Positions 9,048 to 17,483 of a stretch of DNA of 64,000 nt are shown piece after piece. Under the pieces are notes generated by a model. That model had not been told where the DNA came from. It made no database searches and saw nothing but the letters and a program-made list of their open reading frames with translations. The first letter of the stretch is position 1. The number at the start of each line of letters is the position of its first letter. The position numbers and the translations under genes are program-made. Origin of the DNA: Salinibacter grassmerensis (GTDB lineage: Bacteria; Bacteroidota; Rhodothermia; Rhodothermales; Salinibacteraceae); the NCBI RefSeq assembly GCF_947077765.1, contig NZ_CAMTTF010000003.1, forward strand, positions 558,001 through 622,000, written 5' to 3'.

Positions 9048-10151
9048 CTACTCGACACTACTCAAAATATCGAGATACTGATCCGCCACCTGGTCTCTTC
9101 GAAACCGATCCAGCGCCGATTGGGGAGCGGGGTCAATGTCTCCGTCGAGGGCCTCCTCGATCGCCGCTGCCATCGCGTGTGGATCTTCGACCGGTACGAG
9201 CCGGCCGTGCTCTCCCCCTTCCAGGATTTCAGATGGACCGCTCAGGCAGTCCGTAGATACGACCGGTGTACCGCAGGCCATCGCTTCAACAAGCACATTG
9301 CCGAGTCCTTCCCACCGTGACGATAACACGAATACGGAGGCTCTAGACATGTACCTCAGTGGGTTCGATACAAATCCCGGCATCCAGACGTGATCGCTCA
9401 CACCGAGGGCATCGGCCCGTCGTTCAAGGACTGTCCGCTTTTTGCCTTCGCCAAGAATGACGAGTCGAGCCCGATGGGTTCTCACCACTTCGGCGAACGC
9501 TCGGAGAAGGGTGGAAAAATTCTTCTGTTCGGCGAGTCTCCCAACTCCGAGAATCAAGGGAATACCACCATCCGAGAACCAAGGATGTTCGACGGTCTCC
9601 TCCGCACGTTCGAAGGTGTCCGGCCCAATCACAGGATTGTAGACCACCTCGAACTCTTTTCTGTTGAACCCCAGTGACCGACAAATGTCCTCAGCAACCC
9701 CCTTCGACACCGCAATCATGCGGTCCGCAAGCGGGTAGGTCCACTTCGTGAGTTGGTCGATGACCCAGTCGGGAAGACTGGAATTGGAAGTGGAAACCGA
9801 CAGGGTGTTGCGTTCTGAAATCACGATCGGAGTGGAAGTCCGAGCGATCGTGCGTGCTAACACAGCAATCCGGTTCGTATAGCCTGCAGAAAGTAACACA
9901 GAGGGGCGTCGCTGGCGCAAGTATTGAGCCAATGCGGGTGGCCCCGTGATGATTTGTGAGGCTTCTAGGTCAAAAACTCGCGCTCCCGCCGGGACGTTGT
10001 TGACGAGTTCGCCCTTTTTTTCCATCAGGACGACATCCACTTCGATTCTACGTTCCAAAAATTCTTCGGTGAGGGCCAGCATCATATGCTCTATACCGCC
10101 ACCTCCGAGCGTCCCCCAAAATAATGCAACTCGAGAAAGCTTGCTGCTCAC
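9048..10151 (-). CDS. GT4 family glycosyltransferase (tandem paralogue 2)
   Basis: 367 residues with the same motif series as its neighbour: FWGTLGGGGIEHMM at the N-terminus, LGVGRLAEQKNFSTLL, RLVILGEGKKRTVLE and WEGLGNVLVEAMACGTPVV. The C-terminal 90 residues are especially similar in the two proteins (both end with Y-L-D-I-L-S-S-V plus one residue). The 122-bp gap between them and the shared strand fit one two-gene operon reading away from the polymerase gene. The 50 bp between this gene and the polymerase start must hold divergent promoters. Cytosolic transferase; specificity unknown. Confidence 0.9.
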   Translation of the reverse strand: MSSKLSRVALFWGTLGGGGIEHMMLALTEEFLERRIEVDVVLMEKKGELVNNVPAGARVFDLEASQIITGPPALAQYLRQRRPSVLLSAGYTNRIAVLARTIARTSTPIVISERNTLSVSTSNSSLPDWVIDQLTKWTYPLADRMIAVSKGVAEDICRSLGFNRKEFEVVYNPVIGPDTFERAEETVEHPWFSDGGIPLILGVGRLAEQKNFSTLLRAFAEVVRTHRARLVILGEGKKRTVLERRADALGVSDHVWMPGFVSNPLRYMSRASVFVLSSRWEGLGNVLVEAMACGTPVVSTDCLSGPSEILEGGEHGRLVPVEDPHAMAAAIEEALDGDIDPAPQSALDRFRRDQVADQYLDILSSVE

Positions 10152-10201
10152 AAAACTTTATGGTTGTCTAAGAAGGACTTCTCAGTTTAGACCTGAAGGA
10201 C

Positions 10202-11548
10202 ATGAGAAAGGTCGCACTACGGATCGTCTATTTTTTGACAGTATATCTCCCGCTAGAGGATTTTCTCCTCAAGTGGATCCCTGTTCCGTACCCGATTTAC
10301 CTGGGACTTCGACAGGCATCCGACGCCCTCGTCCTGATTCTTGCCGGGATGGTGCTTGGCATGCGGTTTCGAGCCACTCGTCGATTCCGGATCGTCGGAC
10401 GGGGAGCGGATTTTTGCCTCGTAGCCTTCGTTGGTCTGGCGTTGTGCACGGTGGCTTTACGCGAGGGGAATCTGCTGTACACCGTTTTAAATCTCAAAGC
10501 CCTCTTGCGATACGTCCTGCTGGTCTACGCGCTCTTGAATCTGAGTCTCCGTCGGGCCGAGGTTTACGTGCTACTTCGGCTTATGTACGTGTCTCTGGGA
10601 ATTCAATTCATCGTCTCGATGATCCAGATCGCTGGGCCTGTCAGTATAGACCAGTTTTTCTTTCCTAGAGTTCAGGGCACAGAAGTTGCCGGCGTGGAAC
10701 TCGGTTCCACAGCGTATCGGGAATCAGAAAAAGGGTATATCTCCGGCACGATGACCAACAACATTTCCTATGGGGGATTTCTCCTCGTTGGCCTGGCCAC
10801 ATACGTCACTCGCTACATCCGTGATCGACGAACGCTCCTCTACTGGGGAGCTGTGGCCGTTTTCCTGTTTCTTGCGTACATGTCTGGCTCCCGGGCCGTC
10901 ACGTTTGCGGTCGTCCTCCTGGTGGCTACCGATCACTATCTCAGTGGAGAGGCGGGTCAATTCCTGAAGGTGAGCACCCTCACATTTTTGCCCTTTGTGC
11001 CTCTGGTTCTTCTTATGGGAGTCAACCTTTCGGGCCTTCACATATTTGAGGTGTTCTCGGCAGAGTACCTCCGCGTTGCGATGGAACAGCGGCTAGGGAT
11101 TGTGCTGAATGTCCTCCCACAGTTTCTCACCGATTTGAGCGTCGCCGATGTTCTCTTCGGCTTAAGTCCCGACCGGACAATCCTTAGACGGTTCGTAGCC
11201 GATGTTACGGAACTTCCCGCAGTCCTCATCGGCAATGTAGCGGTGATCGAGGATGTCTACTGGGTGGCGCTCCCCGTGTACTACGGGCTCGCCGGTCTCG
11301 GGCTCTTTGTCGGATTCTTTGCCCTAGTCGCCCGTGAAGTCTACCGCATTGCCCAAAAGGGAAAAGAGCTACTAGAACGACGGCTGGCCCGCATTGCACT
11401 GTTGCTGCTCGTGGTGGCGGTGCCGCTGAATCTCATCGGGCAGTACTTTGAAACGCGTCAGTTTTCCTTCTACCTCTGGCTGTTCGTGGGCGTGAGCCTA
11501 TCCTACACCTACACGAGGATCGTGACGGATCAGCGGGCGTCTTCATGA
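10202..11548 (+). CDS. O-antigen polymerase / ligase-like membrane protein (Wzy-type)
   Basis: 448 residues, hydrophobic over most of the length, with about ten or more predicted membrane helices. There is a central extracytoplasmic stretch (VQGTEVAGVELGSTAYRESE) and the segment SGSRAVTFAVVLLVATDHYL, which resembles the Ser-Gly-Ser-Arg turn typical of Wzy/WaaL-family proteins. The role would be to join repeat units on the periplasmic face or to transfer a glycan to its acceptor. The family is divergent at sequence level, so the assignment rests on topology, this motif and its place among glycosyltransferases with Wzz- and Wza-like genes. The ATG at 10202 is the first start after the divergent glycosyltransferase. 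Confidence 0.75.
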   Translation: MRKVALRIVYFLTVYLPLEDFLLKWIPVPYPIYLGLRQASDALVLILAGMVLGMRFRATRRFRIVGRGADFCLVAFVGLALCTVALREGNLLYTVLNLKALLRYVLLVYALLNLSLRRAEVYVLLRLMYVSLGIQFIVSMIQIAGPVSIDQFFFPRVQGTEVAGVELGSTAYRESEKGYISGTMTNNISYGGFLLVGLATYVTRYIRDRRTLLYWGAVAVFLFLAYMSGSRAVTFAVVLLVATDHYLSGEAGQFLKVSTLTFLPFVPLVLLMGVNLSGLHIFEVFSAEYLRVAMEQRLGIVLNVLPQFLTDLSVADVLFGLSPDRTILRRFVADVTELPAVLIGNVAVIEDVYWVALPVYYGLAGLGLFVGFFALVAREVYRIAQKGKELLERRLARIALLLLVVAVPLNLIGQYFETRQFSFYLWLFVGVSLSYTYTRIVTDQRASS

Positions 11549-11594
11549 CTTTGCAAAGGGGTAGGCGTCGTCCTACTTCATGCTTATAAGCGCA

Positions 11595-12800
11595 ATGCGC
11601 ATTCTGAACGCCGGGCACCACCATCACGTCCAGGGCGGCTCGGATCGAGTGATGCTCCGGCTCGGCGAACTGCTGGAGGCGCAGGGGCACACGGTCGTCC
11701 CCTTCGCCTCGCAGCATCCGGAGAACCGCCCGTCGAGGTGGGAGGACTACTTCCCAAAGAGAGTCGATACGAAAGACCCGTCCCTGGGCGACGCGGCACG
11801 CTTCGTGTATTCGCCAGAGGCGAGACGACAGATGGCACGCCTCCTCGACGACGCCGGCCCGCTCGACCTCGCACACCTGCACATTTACTACGGACAGCTG
11901 ACCGCGTCTATCCTCAAGCCCCTCGTTGAGGCCGATGTCCCCATCGTGCAAACCCTGCACGAGTACAAGTTGACGTGTCCGGTCCACTCTCACCGGTCAC
12001 AGGGAGAGATTTGCGAGGCGTGTGCGGGCCACGCGTTCTGGCGGGCATTGCCCCGACGGTGCAACGAGGGGTCCCTGGCCCGCACGGCCCTGAGCGTGCT
12101 GGAGGCGTCGGTCTCTCGGGCGCTCGGAGATGCCCACCACGTCGACCACTTCATCGCGGTGAGTGATTTTCTGCGCGAGAAGATGATCGAGCACGACGTG
12201 GCCGCCCCGGAAACCATCACGACGGTCCACAACTTCGTCGATCCGGATCGCATCGAACCGTCGCGGGGGCGCGGCGAGCATATATTATACTTCGGGCGGA
12301 TTGCCCCAGAGAAGGGCCTCCGCACACTCATTGACGCGGCGGCGCCCCTCACCGACCTGCCGGTCCGGATTGCTGGGACGGGCAAGCAGCGGGAGGCGCT
12401 GGAGGCGGAGGTGGCCCGTCGCGGTCTCGACCACATTCAGTTCGTTGGGTTCCAGAACGGAGAAGAGCTGTGGGACTTGGTCCGGCGGAGCATCTGCACA
12501 GTGCTACCATCTGAGGTATACGACACTTGTCCCCTGACTGTACTAGAGTCCTTTGCATGTGGATGCCCGGCTATAGGGGCCGACATTGGAGGCATTCCAG
12601 AGCTGATCGACGATAGGGTGGACGGTCAGCTGTTTCCATCCGGCGACGAGGAGGCCCTTCGCGAGGCCCTCGTGTGGATGCAGACGCATCGCGGTAAAGC
12701 CGTGGAGATGGGGCGCCAGGGGCGGACAAAGGTCGAAGAACATTTTTCGCCGGAGCAGCACTACCGGCAGGTGCGCGAGGTGTACGCCGAGGTTTTGTGA
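11595..12800 (+). CDS. GT4 family glycosyltransferase
   Basis: About 401 residues from ATG 11595 (MRILNAGHHHHVQGGSDR); an ATG at 11580 adds five residues. The N-terminal motif with the His run and GGSDR is the acceptor-side loop of a capsular/EPS GT4 subgroup. The middle holds a Cys-rich stretch (cysteines in TCPV, ICEAC and RRC) that may bind metal or form a structural knuckle, as seen in similar glycosyltransferases. The C-terminal half has ILYFGRIAPEKGLRTLIDA, the hinge, and the donor-site loop TCPLTVLESFACGCPAIG. It lies 46 bp behind the polymerase gene and 22 bp ahead of a sulfotransferase, so it is probably in their operon. Confidence 0.9.
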   Translation: MRILNAGHHHHVQGGSDRVMLRLGELLEAQGHTVVPFASQHPENRPSRWEDYFPKRVDTKDPSLGDAARFVYSPEARRQMARLLDDAGPLDLAHLHIYYGQLTASILKPLVEADVPIVQTLHEYKLTCPVHSHRSQGEICEACAGHAFWRALPRRCNEGSLARTALSVLEASVSRALGDAHHVDHFIAVSDFLREKMIEHDVAAPETITTVHNFVDPDRIEPSRGRGEHILYFGRIAPEKGLRTLIDAAAPLTDLPVRIAGTGKQREALEAEVARRGLDHIQFVGFQNGEELWDLVRRSICTVLPSEVYDTCPLTVLESFACGCPAIGADIGGIPELIDDRVDGQLFPSGDEEALREALVWMQTHRGKAVEMGRQGRTKVEEHFSPEQHYRQVREVYAEVL

Positions 12801-12822
12801 ACGGCCGCTCATCGTCCCAGCT

Positions 12823-13818
12823 ATGATCGCTCAGCTTGACGCCGACTACGTTTGGGCCCGCCCGGCGAAAGCACTCTCGCGGCTCGTCAGCTACGCGCTG
12901 TTTGAGGGACGGCCGGTCACGACGCGGGGCCGGTGGATCAATCCCCTGGTGTTTGCCCAGCTCGCCGCGACTAAAAAGATCCCTCAGCTGAAATCGGTGC
13001 ATCAGCCCATCTTCATCGTCGGCACCGGGCGGAGCGGGACGACGATTCTCGGAAAGGTCCTTTCGCTGCACCGGGACGTCGGGTTTGTAAACGAGCCGAA
13101 GGCGCTCTGGCACGCCATCTATCCCCACGAGGACGTCATTGGAAACTATGATCGCGGACCAGCCACCTACCGGCTCGGCGTCCACGATGCCGATGAGGCG
13201 GTCGTCCGCCGGGCCCACCGGTTGTTTGGGGCGTACCTGACGGCCGTCGGGGCGTCGCGGGTGCTCGACAAGTATCCGGAGCTGATCTTTCGCATTCCGT
13301 TCGTGCGGTCGATCTTTCCGGACGCGCAGTTTCTCTTTGTCGTCCGAAACGGGTGGGACACGATTCGCTCTGTTGAGGCGTGGTCGGAGCGGCACGGGAC
13401 GCAGGGCGACGGGGAGCAGCACGACTGGTGGGGCGTTGACGACCGCAAGTGGCGCCTCCTCGTGGAGCAGGTGGCCCCGACCCATCCAGCCCTACAGGTT
13501 CGGCGGGAAGAACTGCTCGGCCTCGACCGTCACGTGGACCGGGCCGCGCTGGAGTGGGTCCTCGCGATGGACGAGGGGATGGTGTACGAAGAAAAATACC
13601 CCGACGCCGTCACGCGCGTTCGCTACGAGGACCTCGTGTCCACGCCCCGGGAGACCGTCCATCGAGTATTTGACCGCTGTCACCTTTCGGGAGACGACAC
13701 CGCCCTCTCGTATGCACAGCAAACGATACGCGCCACCTCGTCTAAAGAAGCTGTCGACCTAAATGGGCGTGTAGCCCCGGTCTTCCACAAGAAAATGGAG
13801 GCGCTCGGGTACGCGTGA
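12823..13818 (+). CDS. Sulfotransferase family protein (PAPS-dependent)
   Basis: 331 residues. Near residue 65 is the 5'-phosphosulfate-binding loop (FIVGTGRSGTTILGKVL). The 3'-phosphate-binding segment is at FLFVVRNGWDTIRSVEAWS, near residue 170. This pair is the signature of the PAPS-dependent sulfotransferase fold. The enzyme would move sulfate from PAPS to a hydroxyl or amino group, most likely of the glycan made by this locus (inference from position). It begins 22 bp after the glycosyltransferase and its stop TGA overlaps the GTG start of the next, broken sulfotransferase. PAPS-making genes are not in this window. Confidence 0.85.
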   Translation: MIAQLDADYVWARPAKALSRLVSYALFEGRPVTTRGRWINPLVFAQLAATKKIPQLKSVHQPIFIVGTGRSGTTILGKVLSLHRDVGFVNEPKALWHAIYPHEDVIGNYDRGPATYRLGVHDADEAVVRRAHRLFGAYLTAVGASRVLDKYPELIFRIPFVRSIFPDAQFLFVVRNGWDTIRSVEAWSERHGTQGDGEQHDWWGVDDRKWRLLVEQVAPTHPALQVRREELLGLDRHVDRAALEWVLAMDEGMVYEEKYPDAVTRVRYEDLVSTPRETVHRVFDRCHLSGDDTALSYAQQTIRATSSKEAVDLNGRVAPVFHKKMEALGYA

Positions 13819-14900
13819 CGGAGTTTTCTCTCTCCGATTCTTCTAGCAGAACCGTCCGGCATCGAATGTCTCATGGCCTCGCCGATCACCGCTGCACTTT
13901 TGTGGTTGGCAGTAGCCGCAGCGGCACCACGATGATGGGGCGCATTCTGGGACGGCACCCGGCGGTGTACACCTTTCACGAGCTCCACTTCTTCGAACAG
14001 ATGTGGAGTCCGGGTGCAGGGACGTTCACGGACCGGACGGAGGCGGTTGAGGTGGCGACAAGTCTACTCCACCTGTAACGCGATGCGGGCTACCTCCGTG
14101 ACGACAGTTCGGCGGCCTACCGGGCAGACGCAGAGGCACTAGTCGACGAGGGACCGCCCATCCGCGGAATGACACCACTCGACATCTACCGAATCTTTCT
14201 GTGTCGAGAGGCCGCGGCGAATGAGGCCCAGATTCCGTGCGAGCAAACGCCTCGCAACGCCTTCTATCTAGAGCACATTTTGAAGCAATTTCTTGGCGCG
14301 CGAGTGATCCATATGGTTCGGGATCCGCGCGACGTGGTACTCTCCCAAAAGCGGAAGTGGAAGCGACACTTCTTGGGAGCATCCAACATTCCACTCACGG
14401 AGGCCTTTCGGTCCTGGGTCAACTATCACCCTCTCACAATCAGCCAGCTTTGGCGGGCCTCCGCGAAAGCCGTAGCTCTGTACCGCGACCATCCCCGCGT
14501 CCGGACCGTGGCGTTTGAAGAGATGCTCGCCGCTCCGGAAGCGACCGTGCGCGGCATCTGCGAGTTCGTGGGGACCCGTTTCGAAGAGCAAATGCTTTCC
14601 GTCCGCCAGGTCGGGTCCTCACACGAGGAAGACCGTCCGGATCAGCGTGGCATCGATCCGTCTCGATCGGGAAACTGGGAAACAGGCGGTCTCTCGGACA
14701 CAGAAATCTTTCTGTGTGAGACGATCACCGCGAAGCCAATGGACGACCTCTACGATTACGCGACCAACGGCAATCGTCCCAATCCGCTGATGCTCATCCT
14801 GAGTGTCTTGCTCTTTCCGGTCAAACTCGGGGCCGCATTCTTCCTCAATCTCCCGCGCATGGACAGCGTCGGGGATGCTCTGCGTCGCCGTCTCCGGTGA
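13815..14900 (+). pseudogene. Second sulfotransferase, interrupted by an in-frame TAA
   Basis: One reading frame of about 361 codons runs from 13815 (GTG, or ATG 13866) to 14900 but is cut by a TAA at 14076-14078. Before the stop is the 5'-phosphosulfate loop (VVGSSRSGTTMMGRIL) and an E-L-H-F-F helix. After it, in the same frame, the protein goes on as RDAGYLRDDSSAAYRADAEA and holds the 3'-phosphate segment (VIHMVRDPRDVVLSQKRKW) and a C-terminal hydrophobic stretch. CAA to TAA, a single C-to-T change, would explain it (Gln lost). The rest of the frame is intact, so the break is recent, a sequencing error, or a site of readthrough. A fragment starting at ATG 14169 lacks the PAPS loop and would be inactive. 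Confidence 0.85.
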
Positions 14901-14933
14901 GCGCGAGTGCCCTTCCTCCTGCCGACGTCTGCC

Positions 14934-16112
14934 CTACGCTTCCCCCAGCGCCGCGGTCACCTCGTCGGCCGCCTCCTTTAGCAGGACCGCCGACCGCAGC
15001 GACAGGTCGCTCTCGTCGAGCAGGCGCTTGCCCTCCTCCGCGTTGGTGCCCTGCAGCCGGACGATCAGCGGCACGTCGATGTTGATGTTCTTGGCTGCCT
15101 CGATGACGCCCTGGGCCACACGGTCGCAGCGCACGATGCCCCCGAAGATGTTGAGGAGAAGGGCCTCCACGTTCGGGTCCTCCAGGATGATGCGGAAGCC
15201 CGCCTCCACCGTCTCGGCGCTCGCCGCCCCGCCCACGTCGAGGAAGTTCGCGGGCTCCCCCCCCGCCAGCTTGATGATGTCCATCGTCGCCATCGCGAGG
15301 CCGGCGCCGTTGACCATGCACCCCACGTTGCCGTCGAGCGTGATGTAGCTTAGGCCGTGCTCGCCGGCCTTTACCTCCGTCGGGTCTTCTTCGTGGAGGT
15401 CGCGCATCTCCTCCAGGTCCGGGTGGCGGAAGAGGGCGTTGTCGTCGAGGTTCACCTTTGCGTCGACGGCCTCGATGTCCCCATCGGGCGTCTGCACGAG
15501 CGGGTTGATCTCGGCGAGCGTGCAGTCGCTCTCTTCAAACGCCCGGTAAAGGCCCTGGATCGACGAGACGGCCTGCTTGAAGGCGTCGCCCTCTAGTCCC
15601 ATGGCGAAGGCGAGCTGGCGGGTCTGAAACGGCTGCAGGCCAAGCGACGGGTCCACCCACACCCGCTGAATCTTTTCGGGGGACTCCTCCGCGACCGTCT
15701 CGATGTCGACCCCGCCCTCGGTCGACACCATGATCGCGTTCATGCTCTTCTCCCGGTCCAGGGTGACGCCCAAATAGTACTCCTGGTCAATGTCGACGCC
15801 CTCGGTCACGAGAATCTTGCGCACCGTCTGGCCCTCCGGCCCGGTCTGGTGCGTCACCAGGTCCATGCCCAAAATGTTGTCGGCGTGCTCGCGGACCTCC
15901 TCGACGCTGTGGGCGAGCTTGACGCCGCCCCCCTTCCCGCGCCCGCCGGCGTGAATCTGCGCCTTCACGATAAACAGGGTGGCGTCGTTCTCGTCCTCCA
16001 GCCGACGCGCTGCGTCGACGGCCGCGTCGACCGTCTCGGCCACGATGCCGTCCGGAACCGATACGCCGTAGTCGCGAAAGAGACCTTTTGCTTGGTATTC
16101 GTGGAGCTTCAT
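14934..16112 (-). CDS. sucC: Succinyl-CoA synthetase (ADP-forming) beta subunit
   Basis: 392 residues, full family length. It starts MKLHEYQAKGLF, the standard SucC N-terminus. The ATP-grasp domain shows the Gly-rich loop GGRGKGGGVKLA and LVTEGVDIDQEYYLGVTLDR. The metal-binding region reads LAEINPLVQTPDGDIEAVDA, and the C-terminal CoA-ligase part contains GGAASAETVEAGF and NIFGGIVRCD. It makes succinate and ATP from succinyl-CoA in the TCA cycle together with the alpha subunit SucD. No sucD gene lies next to it or anywhere in the window, so the two subunits are encoded apart here, as in a number of Bacteroidota. It is convergent with the broken sulfotransferase (33-bp gap). Confidence 0.97.
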   Translation of the reverse strand: MKLHEYQAKGLFRDYGVSVPDGIVAETVDAAVDAARRLEDENDATLFIVKAQIHAGGRGKGGGVKLAHSVEEVREHADNILGMDLVTHQTGPEGQTVRKILVTEGVDIDQEYYLGVTLDREKSMNAIMVSTEGGVDIETVAEESPEKIQRVWVDPSLGLQPFQTRQLAFAMGLEGDAFKQAVSSIQGLYRAFEESDCTLAEINPLVQTPDGDIEAVDAKVNLDDNALFRHPDLEEMRDLHEEDPTEVKAGEHGLSYITLDGNVGCMVNGAGLAMATMDIIKLAGGEPANFLDVGGAASAETVEAGFRIILEDPNVEALLLNIFGGIVRCDRVAQGVIEAAKNINIDVPLIVRLQGTNAEEGKRLLDESDLSLRSAVLLKEAADEVTAALGEA

Positions 16113-16258
16113 GGAGTGGGGCGGATTGGATGAACGTCAATTTTGCTGGCAAGTAAACGGTCGGGGAGGACAAGGTCTAGCACGCTGTCCATTTTTGCGG
16201 GGTGTTCGCAGGCGGCCCCGTCCGCCCCCTCCTCTCCCCTCACGCACGACCCGCCGTC

Positions 16259-17344
16259 ATGTCGACCTTCGAACGGCACATCATCAAGCGGTTGTTGAAG
16301 GGCTTCGTTCTGTTCGTCGGGGCCCTCCTCGTCTTCTTCATCGTGCTGCACTGGGTCGAGTACAGCGACGACTTCCTCGACGGCGGGGCCACCATCTGGG
16401 AGGTGTTTACGGTCTTCTACCCCAACTACGTCCCGGAAATCATCCGGCTCACCTCCCCGCTGGCGCTGTTTCTGTCCTGCATCTACCTGACCGGCACCCT
16501 CGCGCAGGAGCTCCAACTCACTGCCCTTCAGACCTCCGGGGTCTCCCTCTACCAGCTCATGCGGCCGTACGTAGGGGTGGGCCTGCTTGTGACCGTCTTC
16601 ATGTTTGGATTCAACGGATGGGTGGTGCCCAAAACGAACGAGGTGGTGGTGCGCTACGAGAATGAGTACCTGCCCGGCAACCAGACGAGCGCCCAGACGA
16701 GCGAGATCCACCGCCGAAACGGCCCCAACAGCATCCTGTCGGTCGGCTACTACGACTCGGAGCGCAAGCGCGCCCACACCGTGTCGCTCCAGCAGATGGC
16801 GGGGGACGCCCGCCTGGCCCGCCGCGTCGACGCCAGTCGGATGGAATGGGACGACTCCCTCGAGGTGTGGACGCTGGACGACGTGACGCGCCGTACGTTC
16901 GTGAAGGGCGAGACGCAGCGCAAACAAACCGTTGCCTCGCTGGACACGACCCTTCAGATCTACCCCCGCGACCTCGCCCGCTCAAAAAATGACGTGGCGG
17001 CCATGACCATCCCGGCGGCCGCGGAGTACCTGGCGGCCCTGCGGCGGTCCGGGGTGGGGGGGCTCACGCGGCCGCTGGTCGCCTACTATAACAAGTTCGC
17101 GTATCCCTTCGCCAACCTTCTGCTCATTCTGATTGGGGTGCCCATCGCCTCCACCCGTCGCCGCGGCGGGCAGGCCGTCCGGTTCGCGATCGGGCTGCTC
17201 ACCGCCTTTGTTTACCTCTCCGTTCAGAAGCTCGCGGAGCCGCTCGGGTACGCCGGCACCCTCACCCCGGTCTGGACCGCCTGGCTTCCCCACCTCACGT
17301 TCGCCGTGGTGGCCCTGTTCGTCCTCTGGTGGGCCCGCAAGTAG
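16259..17344 (+). CDS. LptF/LptG family permease (YjgP/YjgQ)
   Basis: 361 residues from ATG 16259 (MSTFERHIIKRLLKGF); an upstream in-frame start at 16202 would add a non-membrane Pro/Arg tail and is unlikely. The layout is the LptF/G one: a helix at the N-terminus (GFVLFVGALLVFFIVLHWVEY), two further helices with LTSPLALFLSCIYLTG between them, a periplasmic beta-jellyroll domain of about 150 residues, then three C-terminal helices with the loop IGVPIASTRRRGGQAV. With an LptB2 ATPase it extracts lipopolysaccharide from the inner membrane. Only one paralogue is present here, and the sequence does not let me decide between LptF and LptG. Confidence 0.88.
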   Translation: MSTFERHIIKRLLKGFVLFVGALLVFFIVLHWVEYSDDFLDGGATIWEVFTVFYPNYVPEIIRLTSPLALFLSCIYLTGTLAQELQLTALQTSGVSLYQLMRPYVGVGLLVTVFMFGFNGWVVPKTNEVVVRYENEYLPGNQTSAQTSEIHRRNGPNSILSVGYYDSERKRAHTVSLQQMAGDARLARRVDASRMEWDDSLEVWTLDDVTRRTFVKGETQRKQTVASLDTTLQIYPRDLARSKNDVAAMTIPAAAEYLAALRRSGVGGLTRPLVAYYNKFAYPFANLLLILIGVPIASTRRRGGQAVRFAIGLLTAFVYLSVQKLAEPLGYAGTLTPVWTAWLPHLTFAVVALFVLWWARK

Positions 17345-17483
17345 CAGTGCGGCTTTGGGAATTTGCCGTCTGTCCCGAAACCGTTCCCCGTCATATTATT
17401 TTTACAGGTACCGGTGGAAGATCATCCACGAGTCTCTACGCACCCGGTTCTCGTACCCTGTCCACTCACCTGCTCCCCCTCCC

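Noticed and set aside
12571-13485. 304-residue minus-strand frame opposite a glycosyltransferase and sulfotransferase
   Set aside because: It spans the boundary of two well-supported plus-strand genes and is Arg/Pro-rich.
14076-14078. Recoded stop (selenocysteine or pyrrolysine) in the sulfotransferase
   Set aside because: The stop is TAA, which is not used for selenocysteine or pyrrolysine, and the position in the family is not catalytic.
14934-16112. A sucCD operon
   Set aside because: No sucD frame is found on either side; the neighbours are a sulfotransferase remnant and an LptF/LptG permease.
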